Part shown: positions 1-10,900 of the stretch, in pieces
Position numbering within the stretch: position 1 is the stretch's first letter
Layout: every line of letters starts with the position of its first letter
Assembly (NCBI GenBank): GCA_914767715.1
Contig: OU612067.1
Coordinates: forward strand, 20,806,162-20,870,161
Length of the DNA: 64,000 nt
DNA from: Membranipora membranacea
Lineage: Eukaryota > Bryozoa > Gymnolaemata > Cheilostomatida > Membraniporidae
Direction of reading: 5' to 3'
Made by a program: the position numbers and the translations under genes
Notes under the pieces: generated by a model
What the model saw: the letters and a program-made list of their open reading frames with translations, nothing else
Databases searched by the model: none
What the model was told of the DNA's origin: nothing

Positions 1-44
1 TTTCCGTTCTATTTATCGTAGGATCTTCATATTCTGGAATTTGA
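1..44 (+). repeat. Partial monomer, left window edge
   Basis: This is the 3' end of a monomer cut by the window boundary. It matches 5626-5669, which is the end of a G monomer just before m1. The array therefore continues leftwards. Confidence 0.95.
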
Positions 45-377
45 ATGAGGCCAATGAGGCCATCAACTGGTCCGAGTTTGAAAGAATTCCGATGGCTATT
101 TAAATTTTTCACCCTGCGTTTGGCATGTTTTTTAATGACAAAAGTGGCCCTCGTTAAAAATGTCGCTGACGCCAAACTAAAGGGGCAGCCCCAAACGGGT
201 TTCAGTTCCAAAGTCAGCATGAAATTCCCCACGGTTTACAGTAGGTTAGGAGGAAATCTATTTTTTGAACTGGCCGTAAAAAAAGCAAAGGGTCCCCCCT
301 TTGTTACTTTTTTTAATTTTAAAGTCGCTCTCATTTCCGTTCTATTTATCGTAGGATTTTCATCTTCTGGAATGTGA
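45..377 (+). repeat. m1 monomer, 333 bp (1-bp loss)
   Basis: One A is missing from the A4 run before ggggcagcc, giving 333 bp. Because 333 is divisible by three, a plus-strand frame starting at the anchor continues into the next monomer for 110 codons. The T6 run reads ttttcaccc. Identical monomers lie at 5670 and 16200. Confidence 0.9.
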
Positions 378-1379
378 ATGAGGCCAATGAGGCCATCAAC
401 TGGTCCGAGTTTGAAAGAATTCCGATGGCTATTTAAATTTTTTACCCTGCGTTTGGCATGTTTTTTAATGACAAAAGTGGCCCTCGTTAAAAATGTCGCT
501 GACGCCAAACTAAAAGGGGCAGCCCCAAACGGGTTTCAGTTCAAAAGTCAGCATGAAATTCCCCACAGTTTACATGAGGTTAGGAGGAAATCTATTTTTT
601 GAACTGGCCGTAAAAAAAGCAAAGGGTCCCCCCTTTGTTACTTTTTTTAATTTTAAAGTTGCTCTCATTTCCGTTCTATTTATCGTAGGATCTTCATATT
701 CTGGAATTTGAATGAGGCCAATGAGGCCATCAACTGGTCCGAGTTTGAAAGAATTCCGATAGCTATTTAAATTTTTTACCCTGCGTTTGGCATGTTTTTT
801 AATGACAAAAGTGGCCCTCGTTAAAAATGTCGCTGACGCCAAACTAAAAGGGGCAGCCCCAAACGGGTTTCAGTTCCAAAGTCAGCATGAAATTCCCCAC
901 GGTTTACAGTAGGTTAGGAGGAAATCTATTTTTTGAACTGGCCGTAAAAAAAGCAAAGGGTCCCCCCTTTGTTACTTTTTTTAATTTTAAAGTTGCTCTC
1001 ATTTCCGTTCTATTTATCGTAGGATCTTCATATTCTGGAATTTGAATGAGGCCAATGAGGCCATCAACTGGTCCGAGTTAGAAAGAATTCCAATGGCTAT
1101 TTAAATTTTTTACCCTGCGTTTGGCATGTTTTTTAATGACAAAAGTGGCCCTCGTTAAAAATGTCGCTGACGCCAAACTAAAAGGGGCAGCCCCAAACGG
1201 GTTTCAGTTCCAAAGTCAGCATGAAATTCCCCACGGTTTACAGTAGGTTAGGAGGAAATCTATTTTTTGAACTGGCCGTAAAAAAAGCAAAGGGTCCCCC
1301 CTTTGTTACTTTTTTTAATTTTAAAGTCGCTCTCATTTCCGTTCTATTTATCGTAGGATCTTCATATTCTGGAATTTTA

Positions 1380-1713
1380 ATGAGGCCAATGAGGCCATCA
1401 ACTGGTCCGAGTTTGAGAGAATTCCGATGGATATTTAAATTCTTTACCTTGCGTTTGGCATGTTTTTTAATGACAAAAGTGGCCCTCGTTAAAAGTGTCG
1501 CTGACGCCAAACTGAAAGGGGCAGCCCCAAACGGGTTTCAGTTCCAAAGTCAGCATGAAATTCCCCACGGTTTACAGTAGGTTAGGAGGAAATCTATTTT
1601 TTGAACAGGCCGTAAAAAAAGCAAAGGGTCCCCCCTTTGTTACCTTTTTTAATTTTAAAGTCGCTCTCATTTCCGTTCTATTTATCGTAGGATCTTCATA
1701 TTCTGGAATTTGA
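1380..1713 (+). repeat. m5 monomer, distinct sublineage
   Basis: Carries a set of linked substitutions not seen outside m5 and m6: gagagaattcc, atggatattt, taccttgcg and aaaagtgtcgc. The monomer m5 also has ttaaattcttt and a tttaatgagg junction upstream. The matching monomers are 2356, 7005 and 17535 (m5), and 1714, 2690, 7339 and 17869 (m6). The number of linked changes marks this as the most diverged subfamily within the HOR part of the window. Confidence 0.9.
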
Positions 1714-2020
1714 ATGAGGCCAATGAGGCCATCAACTGGTCCGAGTTTGAGAGAATTCCGATGGATATTTAAATTTTTTACCTTGCGTTTGGCATGTTTT
1801 TTAATGACAAAAGTGGCCCTCGTTAAAAGTGTCGCTGACGCCAAACTAAAAGGGGCAGCCCCAAACGGGTTTCAGTTCCAAAGTCAGCATGAAATTCCCC
1901 ACGGTTTAGAGTAGGTTAGGAGGAAATCTATTTTTTGAACTGGCCGTTACTTTGTTTAATTTTAAAGTCGCTCTCATTTCCGTTCTATTTATCGTAGGAT
2001 CTTCATATTCTGGAATTTGA
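1714..2020 (+). repeat. Hybrid m6/X monomer, 307 bp, with 27-bp hairpin deletion
   Basis: The 5' part is m6. From about 1909 the sequence is that of X monomers, with the junction ggccgttactttgtttaat at about 1942-1960. A 27-bp stretch holding the A7 tract and the hairpin is missing, and a T to G change follows in the T run. The same junction is found in the X monomers at 3024, 7673 and 18203, so this monomer acquired the deletion through recombination rather than independently. Confidence 0.85.
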
Positions 2021-3330
2021 ATGAGGCCAATCAGGCCATCAACTGGTTCGAGTTTGAAAGAATTCCGTTGGCTATTTAAATTTTTTACCCTGCGTTTTGG
2101 CATGTTTTTTAATGACAAAAGTGGCCCTCGTTAAAAATGTCGCTGACGCCAAACTAAAAGGGGCAGCCCCAAACGGGTTTCAGTTCCAAAGTCAGCATGA
2201 AATTCCCCATGGTTTAAAGTAGGTTAGTAGGAAATCTATTTTTTGAACTGGCCGTAAAAAAACCAAAGGGTCCCCCCTTTGTTACTTTTTTTAATTTTAA
2301 AGTCGCTCTCATTTCCGTTCTATTTATCGTAGGATCTTCATATTCTGGAATTTTAATGAGGCCAATGAGGCCATCAACTGGTCCGAGTTTGAGAGAATTC
2401 CGATGGATATTTAAATTCTTTACCTTGCGTTTGGCATGTTTTTTAATGACAAAAGTGGCCCTCGTTAAAAGTGTCGCTGACGCCAAACTGAAAGGGGCAG
2501 CCCCAAACGGGTTTCAGTTCCAAAGTCAGCATGAAATTCCCCACGGTTTACAGTAGGTTAGGAGGAAATCTATTTTTTGAACAGGCCGTAAAAAAAGCAA
2601 AGGGTCCCCCCTTTGTTACTTTTTTTAATTTTAAAGTCGCTCTCATTTCCGTTCTATTTATCGTAGGATCTTCATATTCTGGAATTTGAATGAGGCCAAT
2701 GAGGCCATCAACTGGTCCGAGTTTGAGAGAATTCCGATGGATATTTAAATTTTTTACCTTGCGTTTGGCATGTTTTTTAATGACAAAAGTGGCCCTCGTT
2801 AAAAGTGTCGCTGACGCCAAACTAAAAGGGGCAGCCCCAAACGGGTTTCAGTTCCAAAGTCAGCATGAAATTCCCCACGGTTTACAGTAGGTTAGGAGGA
2901 AATCTATTTTTTGAACTGGCCGTAAAAAAAGCAAAGGGTCCCCCCTTTGTTACTTTTTTTAATTTTAAAGTCGCTCTAATTTCCGTTCTATTTATCGTAG
3001 GATCTTCATATTCTGGAATTTGAATGAGGCCAATGAGGTCATCAACTGGTCCGAGTTTGAAAGAATTCCGTTGGCTATTTAAATTTTTTACCCTGCGTTT
3101 GGCATGTTTTTTAATGACAAAAGTGGCCCTCGTTAAAAATGTCGCTGACGCCAAACTAAAAGGGGCAGCCCCAAACGGGTTTCAGTTCCAAAGTCAGCAT
3201 GAAATTCCCCACGGTTTAGAGTAGGTTAGGAGGAAATCTATTTTTTGAACTGGCCGTTACTTTGTTTAATTTTAAAGTCGCTCTCATTTCCGTTCTATTT
3301 ATCGTAGGATCTTCATATTCTGGAATTTGA
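2021..3330 (+). repeat. Four-monomer segment I, m5', m6, X (1,310 bp), extra relative to other copies
   Basis: Anchors are 2021 (I, 335 bp), 2356 (m5'), 2690 (m6) and 3024 (X, 307 bp). The I monomer at 2021 is repeated at 3331, and 1909-2260 matches 3219-3570 at an offset of 1,310 bp. From about 2300 the segment matches 6950 onward at an offset of 4,649 bp. The other two copies of this region run m5, m6, X, I once, so this is an internal duplication by unequal exchange. m5' at 2356 is itself hybrid: the sequence upstream of its anchor carries the aaaccaaagg and gttagtagg marks of an I tail. Confidence 0.8.
3024..3330 (+). repeat. X monomer, 307 bp, with 27-bp hairpin deletion
   Basis: Defined by gaggtcatc near the anchor and by the 27-bp deletion in its 3' part at about 3256. 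The deletion is flanked by GT on both sides in the full-length form, so one GT was lost with the intervening sequence. X is followed by I in every case. Confidence 0.85.
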
Positions 3331-3665
3331 ATGAGGCCAATCAGGCCATCAACTGGTTCGAGTTTGAAAGAATTCCGTTGGCTATTTAAATTTTTTACCC
3401 TGCGTTTTGGCATGTTTTTTAATGACAAAAGTGGCCCTCGTTAAAAATGTCGCTGACGCCAAACTAAAAGGGGCAGCCCCAAACGGGTTTCAGTTCCAAA
3501 GTCAGCATGAAATTCCCCATGGTTTAAAGTAGGTTAGTAGGAAATCTATTTTTTGAACTGGCCGTAAAAAAACCAAAGGGTCCCCCCTTTGTTACTTTTT
3601 TTAATTTTAAAGTCGCTCTCATTTCCGTTCTATTTATCGTAGGATCTTCATATTCTGGAATTTGA
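3331..3665 (+). repeat. I monomer, 335 bp, fused directly to N
   Basis: I-type marks (atcaggcca, ggttcgag) with one extra T in gcgttttggc. Elsewhere this I is followed by K and then N (7980, 8315, 8649). Here the I tail (gttagtagg, aaaccaaagg) runs straight into N at 3666 and K is missing, which indicates loss of one monomer by recombination between 3604 and 3668. Confidence 0.8.
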
Positions 3666-3999
3666 ATGAAGCCAATGAGGCCATCAACTGGTCCGAGTTT
3701 GAAAGAATTCCGATGGCTATTTAAATTTTTTACCCTGCGTTTGGCATGTTTTTTGATGATAAAAGTGGCCCTCGTTAAAAATGTCGCTGACGCCAAACTA
3801 AAAGAAGCAGCCCCAAACGGGTTTCAGTTCCAAAGTCAGCATGAAATTCCCCACGGTCTAGAGTAGGTTAGGAGGAAATCTATTTTTTGAACTGGCCGTA
3901 AAAAAAGCAAAGGGTCCCCCCTTTGTTACTTTTTTTAATTTTAAAGTCGCTCTCATTTCCGTTCTATTTATCGTAGGATCTTCATATTCTGGAATTTGA
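3666..3999 (+). repeat. N monomer (XbaI-bearing HOR phase marker), first of 11
   Basis: ATGAAGCCA, tgatgataaa, agaagcagcc and ggtctagag, the last creating an XbaI site about 190 bp from the anchor. The eleven N monomers lie at 3666, 8649, 14196, 19179, 26396, 32074, 36750, 38086, 41760, 46639 and 51649. Spacings are 4983, 5547, 4983, 7217, 5678, 4676, 1336, 3674, 4879 and 5010 bp, which summarises the HOR length variation. I saw no N monomer after 51.98 kb. Confidence 0.85.
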
Positions 4000-5669
4000 A
4001 TGAGGCCAATGAGGCCATCAACTGGTCCGAGTTTGAAAGAATTCCGATGGCTATTTAAATTTTTTACCCTGCGGTTGGCATGTTTTTTAATGACAAAAGT
4101 GGCCCTCGTTAAAAATGTCGCTGACGCCAAACTGAAAGGGGCAGCCCCAAACGGGTTTCAGTTCCAAAGTCAGCATGAAATTCCCCACGGTTTAGAGTAG
4201 GTTGGGAGGAAATCTATTTTTTGAACTGGCCGTAAAAAAAGCAAAGGGTCCCCCCTTTGTTACTTTTTTTAATTTTAAAGTCGCTCTCATTTCCGTTCTA
4301 TTTATCGTAGGATCTTCATATTCTGGAATTTGAGTGAGGCCAATGAGGCCATCAACTGGTCCGAGTTTGAAAGACTTCCGATGGCTATTTAAATTTTTTA
4401 CCCTGCGTTTGGCATGTTTTTTAATGACAAAAGTGGCCCTCGTTAAAAATGTCGCTGACGCCAAACTAAAAGGGGCAGCCCCAAACGGGTTTCAGTTCCA
4501 AAGTCAGCATGAAATTCCCCACGGTTTAGAGTAGGTTAGGAGGAAATCTATTTTTTGAACTGGCCGTAAAAAAAGCAAAGGGTCCCCTCTTTGTTACTTT
4601 TTTTAATTTTAAAGTCGCTCTCATTTCCGTTCTATTTATCGTAGGATCTTCATATTCTGGAATTTGAATGAGGCCAATGAGGCCATCAACTGGTCCGAGT
4701 TTAAAAGAATTCCGTTGGCTATTTAAATTTTTTACCCTGCGTTTGGCATGTTTTTTAATGACAAAAGTGGCCCTCGTTAAAAATGTAGCTGACGCCAGAC
4801 TAAAAGGGGCAGCACCAAACGGGTTTCAGTTCCAAAGTCAGCATGAAATTCCCCACGGTTTAGAGTAGGTTATGAGGAAATCTATTTTTTGAACTGGCCG
4901 TAAAAAAAGCAAAGGGTCCCCCCTTTGTTACTTTTTTTAAGTTTTAAGTCGCTCTCATTTCCGTTCTATTTATCGTAGGATCTTCATATTCTGGAATTTG
5001 AATGAGGCCAATGAGGCCATCAACTGGTCCGAGTTTGAAAGAATTCCGATGGCTATTTAAATTTTTTACCCTGCGTTTGGCATGTTTTTTAATGACAAAA
5101 GTGGCCCTCGTTAAAAATGTCGCTGACGCCAAACTAAAAGGGGCAGCCCCAAACGGGTTTCAGTTCCAAAGTCAGCATGAAATTCCCCATGGTTTAGAGT
5201 AGGTTAGGAGGAAATCTATTTTTTGAACTGGCCGTAAAAAAAGCAAAGGGTCTCCCCTTTGTTACTTTTTTTAATTTTAAAGTCGCTCTCATTTCCGTTC
5301 TATTTATCGTAGGATCTTCATATTCTGGAATTTGAGTGAGGCCAATGAGGCCATCAACTGGTTTGAGTTTGAAAGAATTCCGTTGGCTATTTAAATTTTT
5401 TACCCTGCGTTTGGCATGTTTTTTAATGACAAAAGTGGCCCTCGTTAAAAATGTCGCTGACGCCAAACTAAAAGGGGCAGCCCCAAACGGGTTTCAGTTC
5501 CAAAGTCAGCATGAAATTCCCCACGGTTTAGAGTAGGTTAGGAGGAAATCTATTTTTTGAACTGGCCGTAAAAAAAGCAAAGGGTCCCCTCTTTGTTACT
5601 TTTTTTAATTTTAAAGTCGCTCTCATTTCCGTTCTATTTATCGTAGGATCTTCATATTCTGGAATTTGA

Positions 5670-6002
5670 ATGAGGCCAATGAGGCCATCAACTGGTCCGA
5701 GTTTGAAAGAATTCCGATGGCTATTTAAATTTTTCACCCTGCGTTTGGCATGTTTTTTAATGACAAAAGTGGCCCTCGTTAAAAATGTCGCTGACGCCAA
5801 ACTAAAGGGGCAGCCCCAAACGGGTTTCAGTTCCAAAGTCAGCATGAAATTCCCCACGGTTTACAGTAGGTTAGGAGGAAATCTATTTTTTGAACTGGCC
5901 GTAAAAAAAGCAAAGGGTCCCCCCTTTGTTACTTTTTTTAATTTTAAAGTCGCTCTCATTTCCGTTCTATTTATCGTAGGATTTTCATCTTCTGGAATGT
6001 GA
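5670..6002 (+). repeat. m1 monomer, 333 bp
   Basis: Second occurrence of m1, with the same missing A and ttttcaccc. In this copy it starts the m1 to m6 series after N,A,D,R,Y,G. Confidence 0.9.
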
Positions 6003-7004
6003 ATGAGGCCAATGAGGCCATCAACTGGTCCGAGTTTGAAAGAATTCCGATGGCTATTTAAATTTTTTACCCTGCGTTTGGCATGTTTTTTAATGACAAA
6101 AGTGGCCCTCGTTAAAAATGTCGCTGACGCCAAACTAAAAGGGGCAGCCCCAAACGGGTTTCAGTTCAAAAGTCAGCATGAAATTCCCCACAGTTTACAT
6201 GAGGTTAGGAGGAAATCTATTTTTTGAACTGGCCGTAAAAAAAGCAAAGGGTCCCCCCTTTGTTACTTTTTTTAATTTTAAAGTTGCTCTCATTTCCGTT
6301 CTATTTATCGTAGGATCTTCATATTCTGGAATTTGAATGAGGCCAATGAGGCCATCAACTGGTCCGAGTTTGAAAGAATTCCGATAGCTATTTAAATTTT
6401 TTACCCTGCGTTTGGCATGTTTTTTAATGACAAAAGTGGCCCTCGTTAAAAATGTCGCTGACGCCAAACTAAAAGGGGCAGCCCCAAACGGGTTTCAGTT
6501 CCAAAGTCAGCATGAAATTCCCCACGGTTTACAGTAGGTTAGGAGGAAATCTATTTTTTGAACTGGCCGTAAAAAAAGCAAAGGGTCCCCCCTTTGTTAC
6601 TTTTTTTAATTTTAAAGTCGCTCTCATTTCCGTTATATTTATCGTAGGATCTTCATATTCTGGAATTTGAATGAGGCCAATGAGGCCATCAACTGGTCCG
6701 AGTTAGAAAGAATTCCAATGGCTATTTAAATTTTTTACCCTGCGTTTGGCATGTTTTTTAATGACAAAAGTGGCCCTCGTTAAAAATGTCGCTGACGCCA
6801 AACTAAAAGGGGCAGCCCCAAACGGGTTTCAGTTCCAAAGTCAGCATGAAATTCCCCACGGTTTACAGTAGGTTAGGAGGAAATCTATTTTTTGAACTGG
6901 CCGTAAAAAAAGCAAAGGGTCCCCCCTTTGTTACTTTTTTTAATTTTAAAGTCGCTCTCATTTCCGTTCTATTTATCGTAGGATCTTCATATTCTGGAAT
7001 TTTA

Positions 7005-7672
7005 ATGAGGCCAATGAGGCCATCAACTGGTCCGAGTTTGAGAGAATTCCGATGGATATTTAAATTCTTTACCTTGCGTTTGGCATGTTTTTTAATGACA
7101 AAAGTGGCCCTCGTTAAAAGTGTCGCTGACGCCAAACTGAAAGGGGCAGCCCCAAACGGGTTTCAGTTCCAAAGTCAGCATGAAATTCCCCACGGTTTAC
7201 AGTAGGTTAGGAGGAAATCTATTTTTTGAACAGGCCGTAAAAAAAGCAAAGGGTCCCCCCTTTGTTACCTTTTTTAATTTTAAAGTCGCTCTCATTTCCG
7301 TTCTATTTATCGTAGGATCTTCATATTCTGGAATTTGAATGAGGCCAATGAGGCCATCAACTGGTCCGAGTTTGAGAGAATTCCGATGGATATTTAAATT
7401 TTTTACCTTGCGTTTGGCATGTTTTTTAATGACAAAAGTGGCCCTCGTTAAAAGTGTCGCTGACGCCAAACTAAAAGGGGCAGCCCCAAACGGGTTTCAG
7501 TTCCAAAGTCAGCATGAAATTCCCCACGGTTTACAGTAGGTTAGGAGGAAATCTATTTTTTGAACTGGCCGTAAAAAAAGCAAAGGGTCCCCCCTTTGTT
7601 ACTTTTTTTAATTTTAAAGTCGCTCTAATTTCCGTTCTATTTATCGTAGGATCTTCATATTCTGGAATTTGA
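7005..7672 (+). repeat. m5-m6 pair, distinct sublineage
   Basis: Two adjacent monomers (7005, 7339) with the gagagaattcc, atggatattt, taccttgcg and aaaagtgtcgc set. The linker between them reads gaacaggccg, and the T7 run before m6 reads tacctttttt. Confidence 0.9.
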
Positions 7673-7979
7673 ATGAGGCCAATGAGGTCATCAACTGGTC
7701 CGAGTTTGAAAGAATTCCGTTGGCTATTTAAATTTTTTACCCTGCGTTTGGCATGCTTTTTAATGACAAAAGTGGCCCTCGTTAAAAATGTCGCTGACGC
7801 CAAACTAAAAGGGGCAGCCCCAAACGGGTTTCAGTTCCAAAGTCAGCATGAAATTCCCCACGGTTTAGAGTAGGTTAGGAGGAAATCTATTTTTTGAACT
7901 GGCCGTTACTTTGTTTAATTTTAAAGTCGCTCTCATTTCCGTTCTATTTATCGTAGGATCTTCATATTCTGGAATTTGA
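7673..7979 (+). repeat. X monomer, 307 bp, with 27-bp hairpin deletion
   Basis: gaggtcatc mark and the same ggccgttactttg deletion junction at about 7901-7912. It differs from the X at 3024 by gcatgctttt in place of gcatgtttt. It is followed by I at 7980 (335 bp). Confidence 0.85.
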
Positions 7980-10900
7980 ATGAGGCCAATCAGGCCATCA
8001 ACTGGTTCGAGTTTGAAAGAATTCCGTTGGCTATTTAAATTTTTTACCCTGCGTTTTGGCATGTTTTTTAATGACAAAAGTGGCCCTCGTTAAAAATGTC
8101 GCTGACGCCAAACTAAAAGGGGCAGCCCCAAACGGGTTTCAGTTCCAAAGTCAGCATGAAATTCCCCATGGTTTAAAGTAGGTTAGTAGGAAATCTATTT
8201 TTTGAACTGGCCGTAAAAAAACCAAAGGGTCCCCCCTTTGTTACTTTTTTTAATTTTAAAGTCGCTCTCATTTCCGTTCTATTTATCTTAGGATCTTCAT
8301 ATTCTGGAATTTGAATGAGGCCAAAGAGGCCATCAACTGGTCCGAGTTTGAAAGAATTCCGATGGCTATTTAAATTTTTTACCCTGCGTTTGGCATGTTT
8401 TTTAATGACAAAAGTGGCCCTCGTTAAAAATGTCGCTGACGCCAAACTAAAAGGGGCAGCCCCAAACGGGTTTCAGTTCCAAAGTCAGCATGAAATCCCC
8501 CACGGTTTAGAGTAGGTTAGGAGGAAATCTATTTTTTGAACTGGCCGTAAAAAAAGCAAAGGGTCCCCCCTTTGTTACTTTTTTTAATTTTAAAGTCGCT
8601 CTCATTTCCGTTCTATTTATCGTAGGATCTTCATATTCTGGAATTTGAATGAAGCCAATGAGGCCATCAACTGGTCCGAGTTTGAAAGAATTCCGATGGC
8701 TATTTAAATTTTTTACCCTGCGTTTGGCATGTTTTTTGATGATAAAAGTGGCCCTCGTTAAAAATGTCGCTGACGCCAAACTAAAAGAAGCAGCCCCAAA
8801 CGGGTTTCAGTTCCAAAGTCAGCATGAAATTCCCCACGGTCTAGAGTAGGTTAGGAGGAAATCTATTTTTTGAACTGGCCGTAAAAAAAGCAAAGGGTCC
8901 CCCCTTTGTTACTTTTTTTAATTTTAAAGTCGCTCTCATTTCCGTTCTATTTATCGTAGGATCTTCATATTCTGGAATTTGAATGAGGCCAATGAGGCCA
9001 TCAACTGGTCCGAGTTTGAAAGAATTCCGATGGCTATTTAAATTTTTTACCCTGCGGTTGGCATGTTTTTTAATGACAAAAGTGGCCCTCGTTAAAAATG
9101 TCGCTGACGCCAAACTGAAAGGGGCAGCCCCAAACGGGTTTCAGTTCCAAAGTCAGCATGAAATTCCCCACGGTTTAGAGTAGGTTGGGAGGAAATCTAT
9201 TTTTTGAACTGGCCGTAAAAAAAGCAAAGGGTCCCCCCTTTGTTACTTTTTTTAATTTTAAAGTCGCTCTCATTTCCGTTCTATTTATCGTAGGATCTTC
9301 ATATTCTGGAATTTGAGTGAGGCCAATGAGGCCATCAACTGGTCCGAGTTTGAAAGACTTCCGATGGCTATTTAAATTTTTTACCCTGCGTTTGGCATGT
9401 TTTTTAATGACAAAAGTGGCCCTCGTTAAAAATGTCGCTGACGCCAAACTAAAAGGGGCAGCCCCAAACGGGTTTCAGTTCCAAAGTCAGCATGAAATTC
9501 CCCACGGTTTAGAGTAGGTTAGGAGGAAATCTATTTTTTGAACTGGCCGTAAAAAAAGCAAAGGGTCCCCTCTTTGTTACTTTTTTTAATTTTAAAGTCG
9601 CTCTCATTTCCGTTCTATTTATCGTAGGATCTTCATATTCTGGAATTTGAATGAGGCCAATGAGGCCATCAACTGGTCCGAGTTTAAAAGAATTCCGTTG
9701 GCTATTTAAATTTTTTACCCTGCGTTTGGCATGTTTTTTAATGACAAAAGTGGCCCTCGTTAAAAATGTAGCTGACGCCAGACTAAAAGGGGCAGCACCA
9801 AACGGGTTTCAGTTCCAAAGTCAGCATGAAATTCCCCACGGTTTAGAGTAGGTTATGAGGAAATCTATTTTTTGAACTGGCCGTAAAAAAAGCAAAGGGT
9901 CCCCCCTTTGTTACTTTTTTTAAGTTTTAAGTCGCTCTCATTTCCGTTCTATTTATCGTAGGATCTTCATATTCTGGAATTTGAATGAGGCCAATGAGGC
10001 CATCAACTGGTCCGAGTTTGAAAGAATTCCGATGGCTATTTAAATTTTTTACCCTGCGTTTGGCATGTTTTTTAATGACAAAAGTGGCCCTCGTTAAAAA
10101 TGTCGCTGACGCCAAACTAAAAGGGGCAGCCCCAAACGGGTTTCAGTTCCAAAGTCAGCATGAAATTCCCCATGGTTTAGAGTAGGTTAGGAGGAAATCT
10201 ATTTTTTGAACTGGCCGTAAAAAAAGCAAAGGGTCTCCCCTTTGTTACTTTTTTTAATTTTAAAGTCGCTCTCATTTCCGTTCTATTTATCGTAGGATCT
10301 TCATATTCTGGAATTTGAGTGAGGCCAATGAGGCCATCAACTGGTTTGAGTTTGAAAGAATTCCGTTGGCTATTTAAATTTTTTACCCTGCGTTTGGCAT
10401 GTTTTTTAATGACAAAAGTGGCCCTCGTTAAAAATGTCGCTGACGCCAAACTAAAAGGGGCAGCCCCAAACGAGTTTCAGTTCCAAAGTCAGCATGAAAT
10501 TCCCCACGGTTTAGAGTAGGTTAGGAGGAAATCTATTTTTTGAACTGGCCGTAAAAAAAGCAAAGGGTCCCCTCTTTGTTACTTTTTTTAATTTTAAAGT
10601 CGCTCTCATTTCCGTTCTATTTATCGTAGGATCTTCATATTCTGGAATTTGAATGAGGCCAATGAGGCCATCAACTGGTCCGAGTTTGAAAGAAGTCCGA
10701 TGGCTATTTAAATTTTTTACCCTGCGTTTGGCATGTTTTTTAATGACAAAAGTGGCCCTCGTTAAAAATGTAGCTGACGCCAGACTAAAAGGGGCAGCAC
10801 CAAACGGGTTTCAGTTCCAAAGTCAGCATGAAATTCCCCACGGTTTAGAGTAGGTTATGAGGAAATCTATTTTTTGAACTGGCCGTAAAAAAAGCAAAGG

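Larger units (their letters stand above)
1..1908 (+). repeat. Partial copy of the m1-m6 block (offset 5,625 bp to 5626-7533)
   Basis: Monomers m1 (45), m2 (378), m3 (712), m4 (1046), m5 (1380) and m6 (1714) occur in the same order as at 5670-7339 and 16200-17869. I found only two substitutions against the 5626 copy: T at 994 where 6619 has C, and C at 1010 where 6635 has A. The 16200 copy agrees with the 5670 copy at the second site and at the first. The match breaks at about 1909, where this copy has gagtagg and the other has cagtagg. From there the order departs. Confidence 0.9.

Noticed and set aside
230-260. Ribosome binding site, from taggaggaaat
   Set aside because: The purine-rich ggaggaaa is constant in the monomer but is not followed by a start codon at proper spacing, and nothing suggests a bacterial origin.
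236-508. Minus-strand frame of about 90 codons repeated in most monomers
   Set aside because: It recurs because the DNA repeats. The 334-bp period breaks the frame between monomers, many type-defining substitutions change the amino acid (for example H/Q and G/E), and deletions and truncations are tolerated freely. There is no start context, domain or gene neighbourhood to support it.
378-602. Plus-strand frames of 66-74 codons starting at the ATGAGGCC anchor
   Set aside because: Same argument. The frame is stopped in m3, m4 and B monomers by single substitutions, and D and G monomers lack the ATG. This is not the behaviour of a selected gene.
1221-1580. 119-codon plus-strand frame running from one monomer into m5
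   Set aside because: Created by a tttga to tttta change that removes the usual stop before the anchor. It is present only in copies of m5 and has no independent support.
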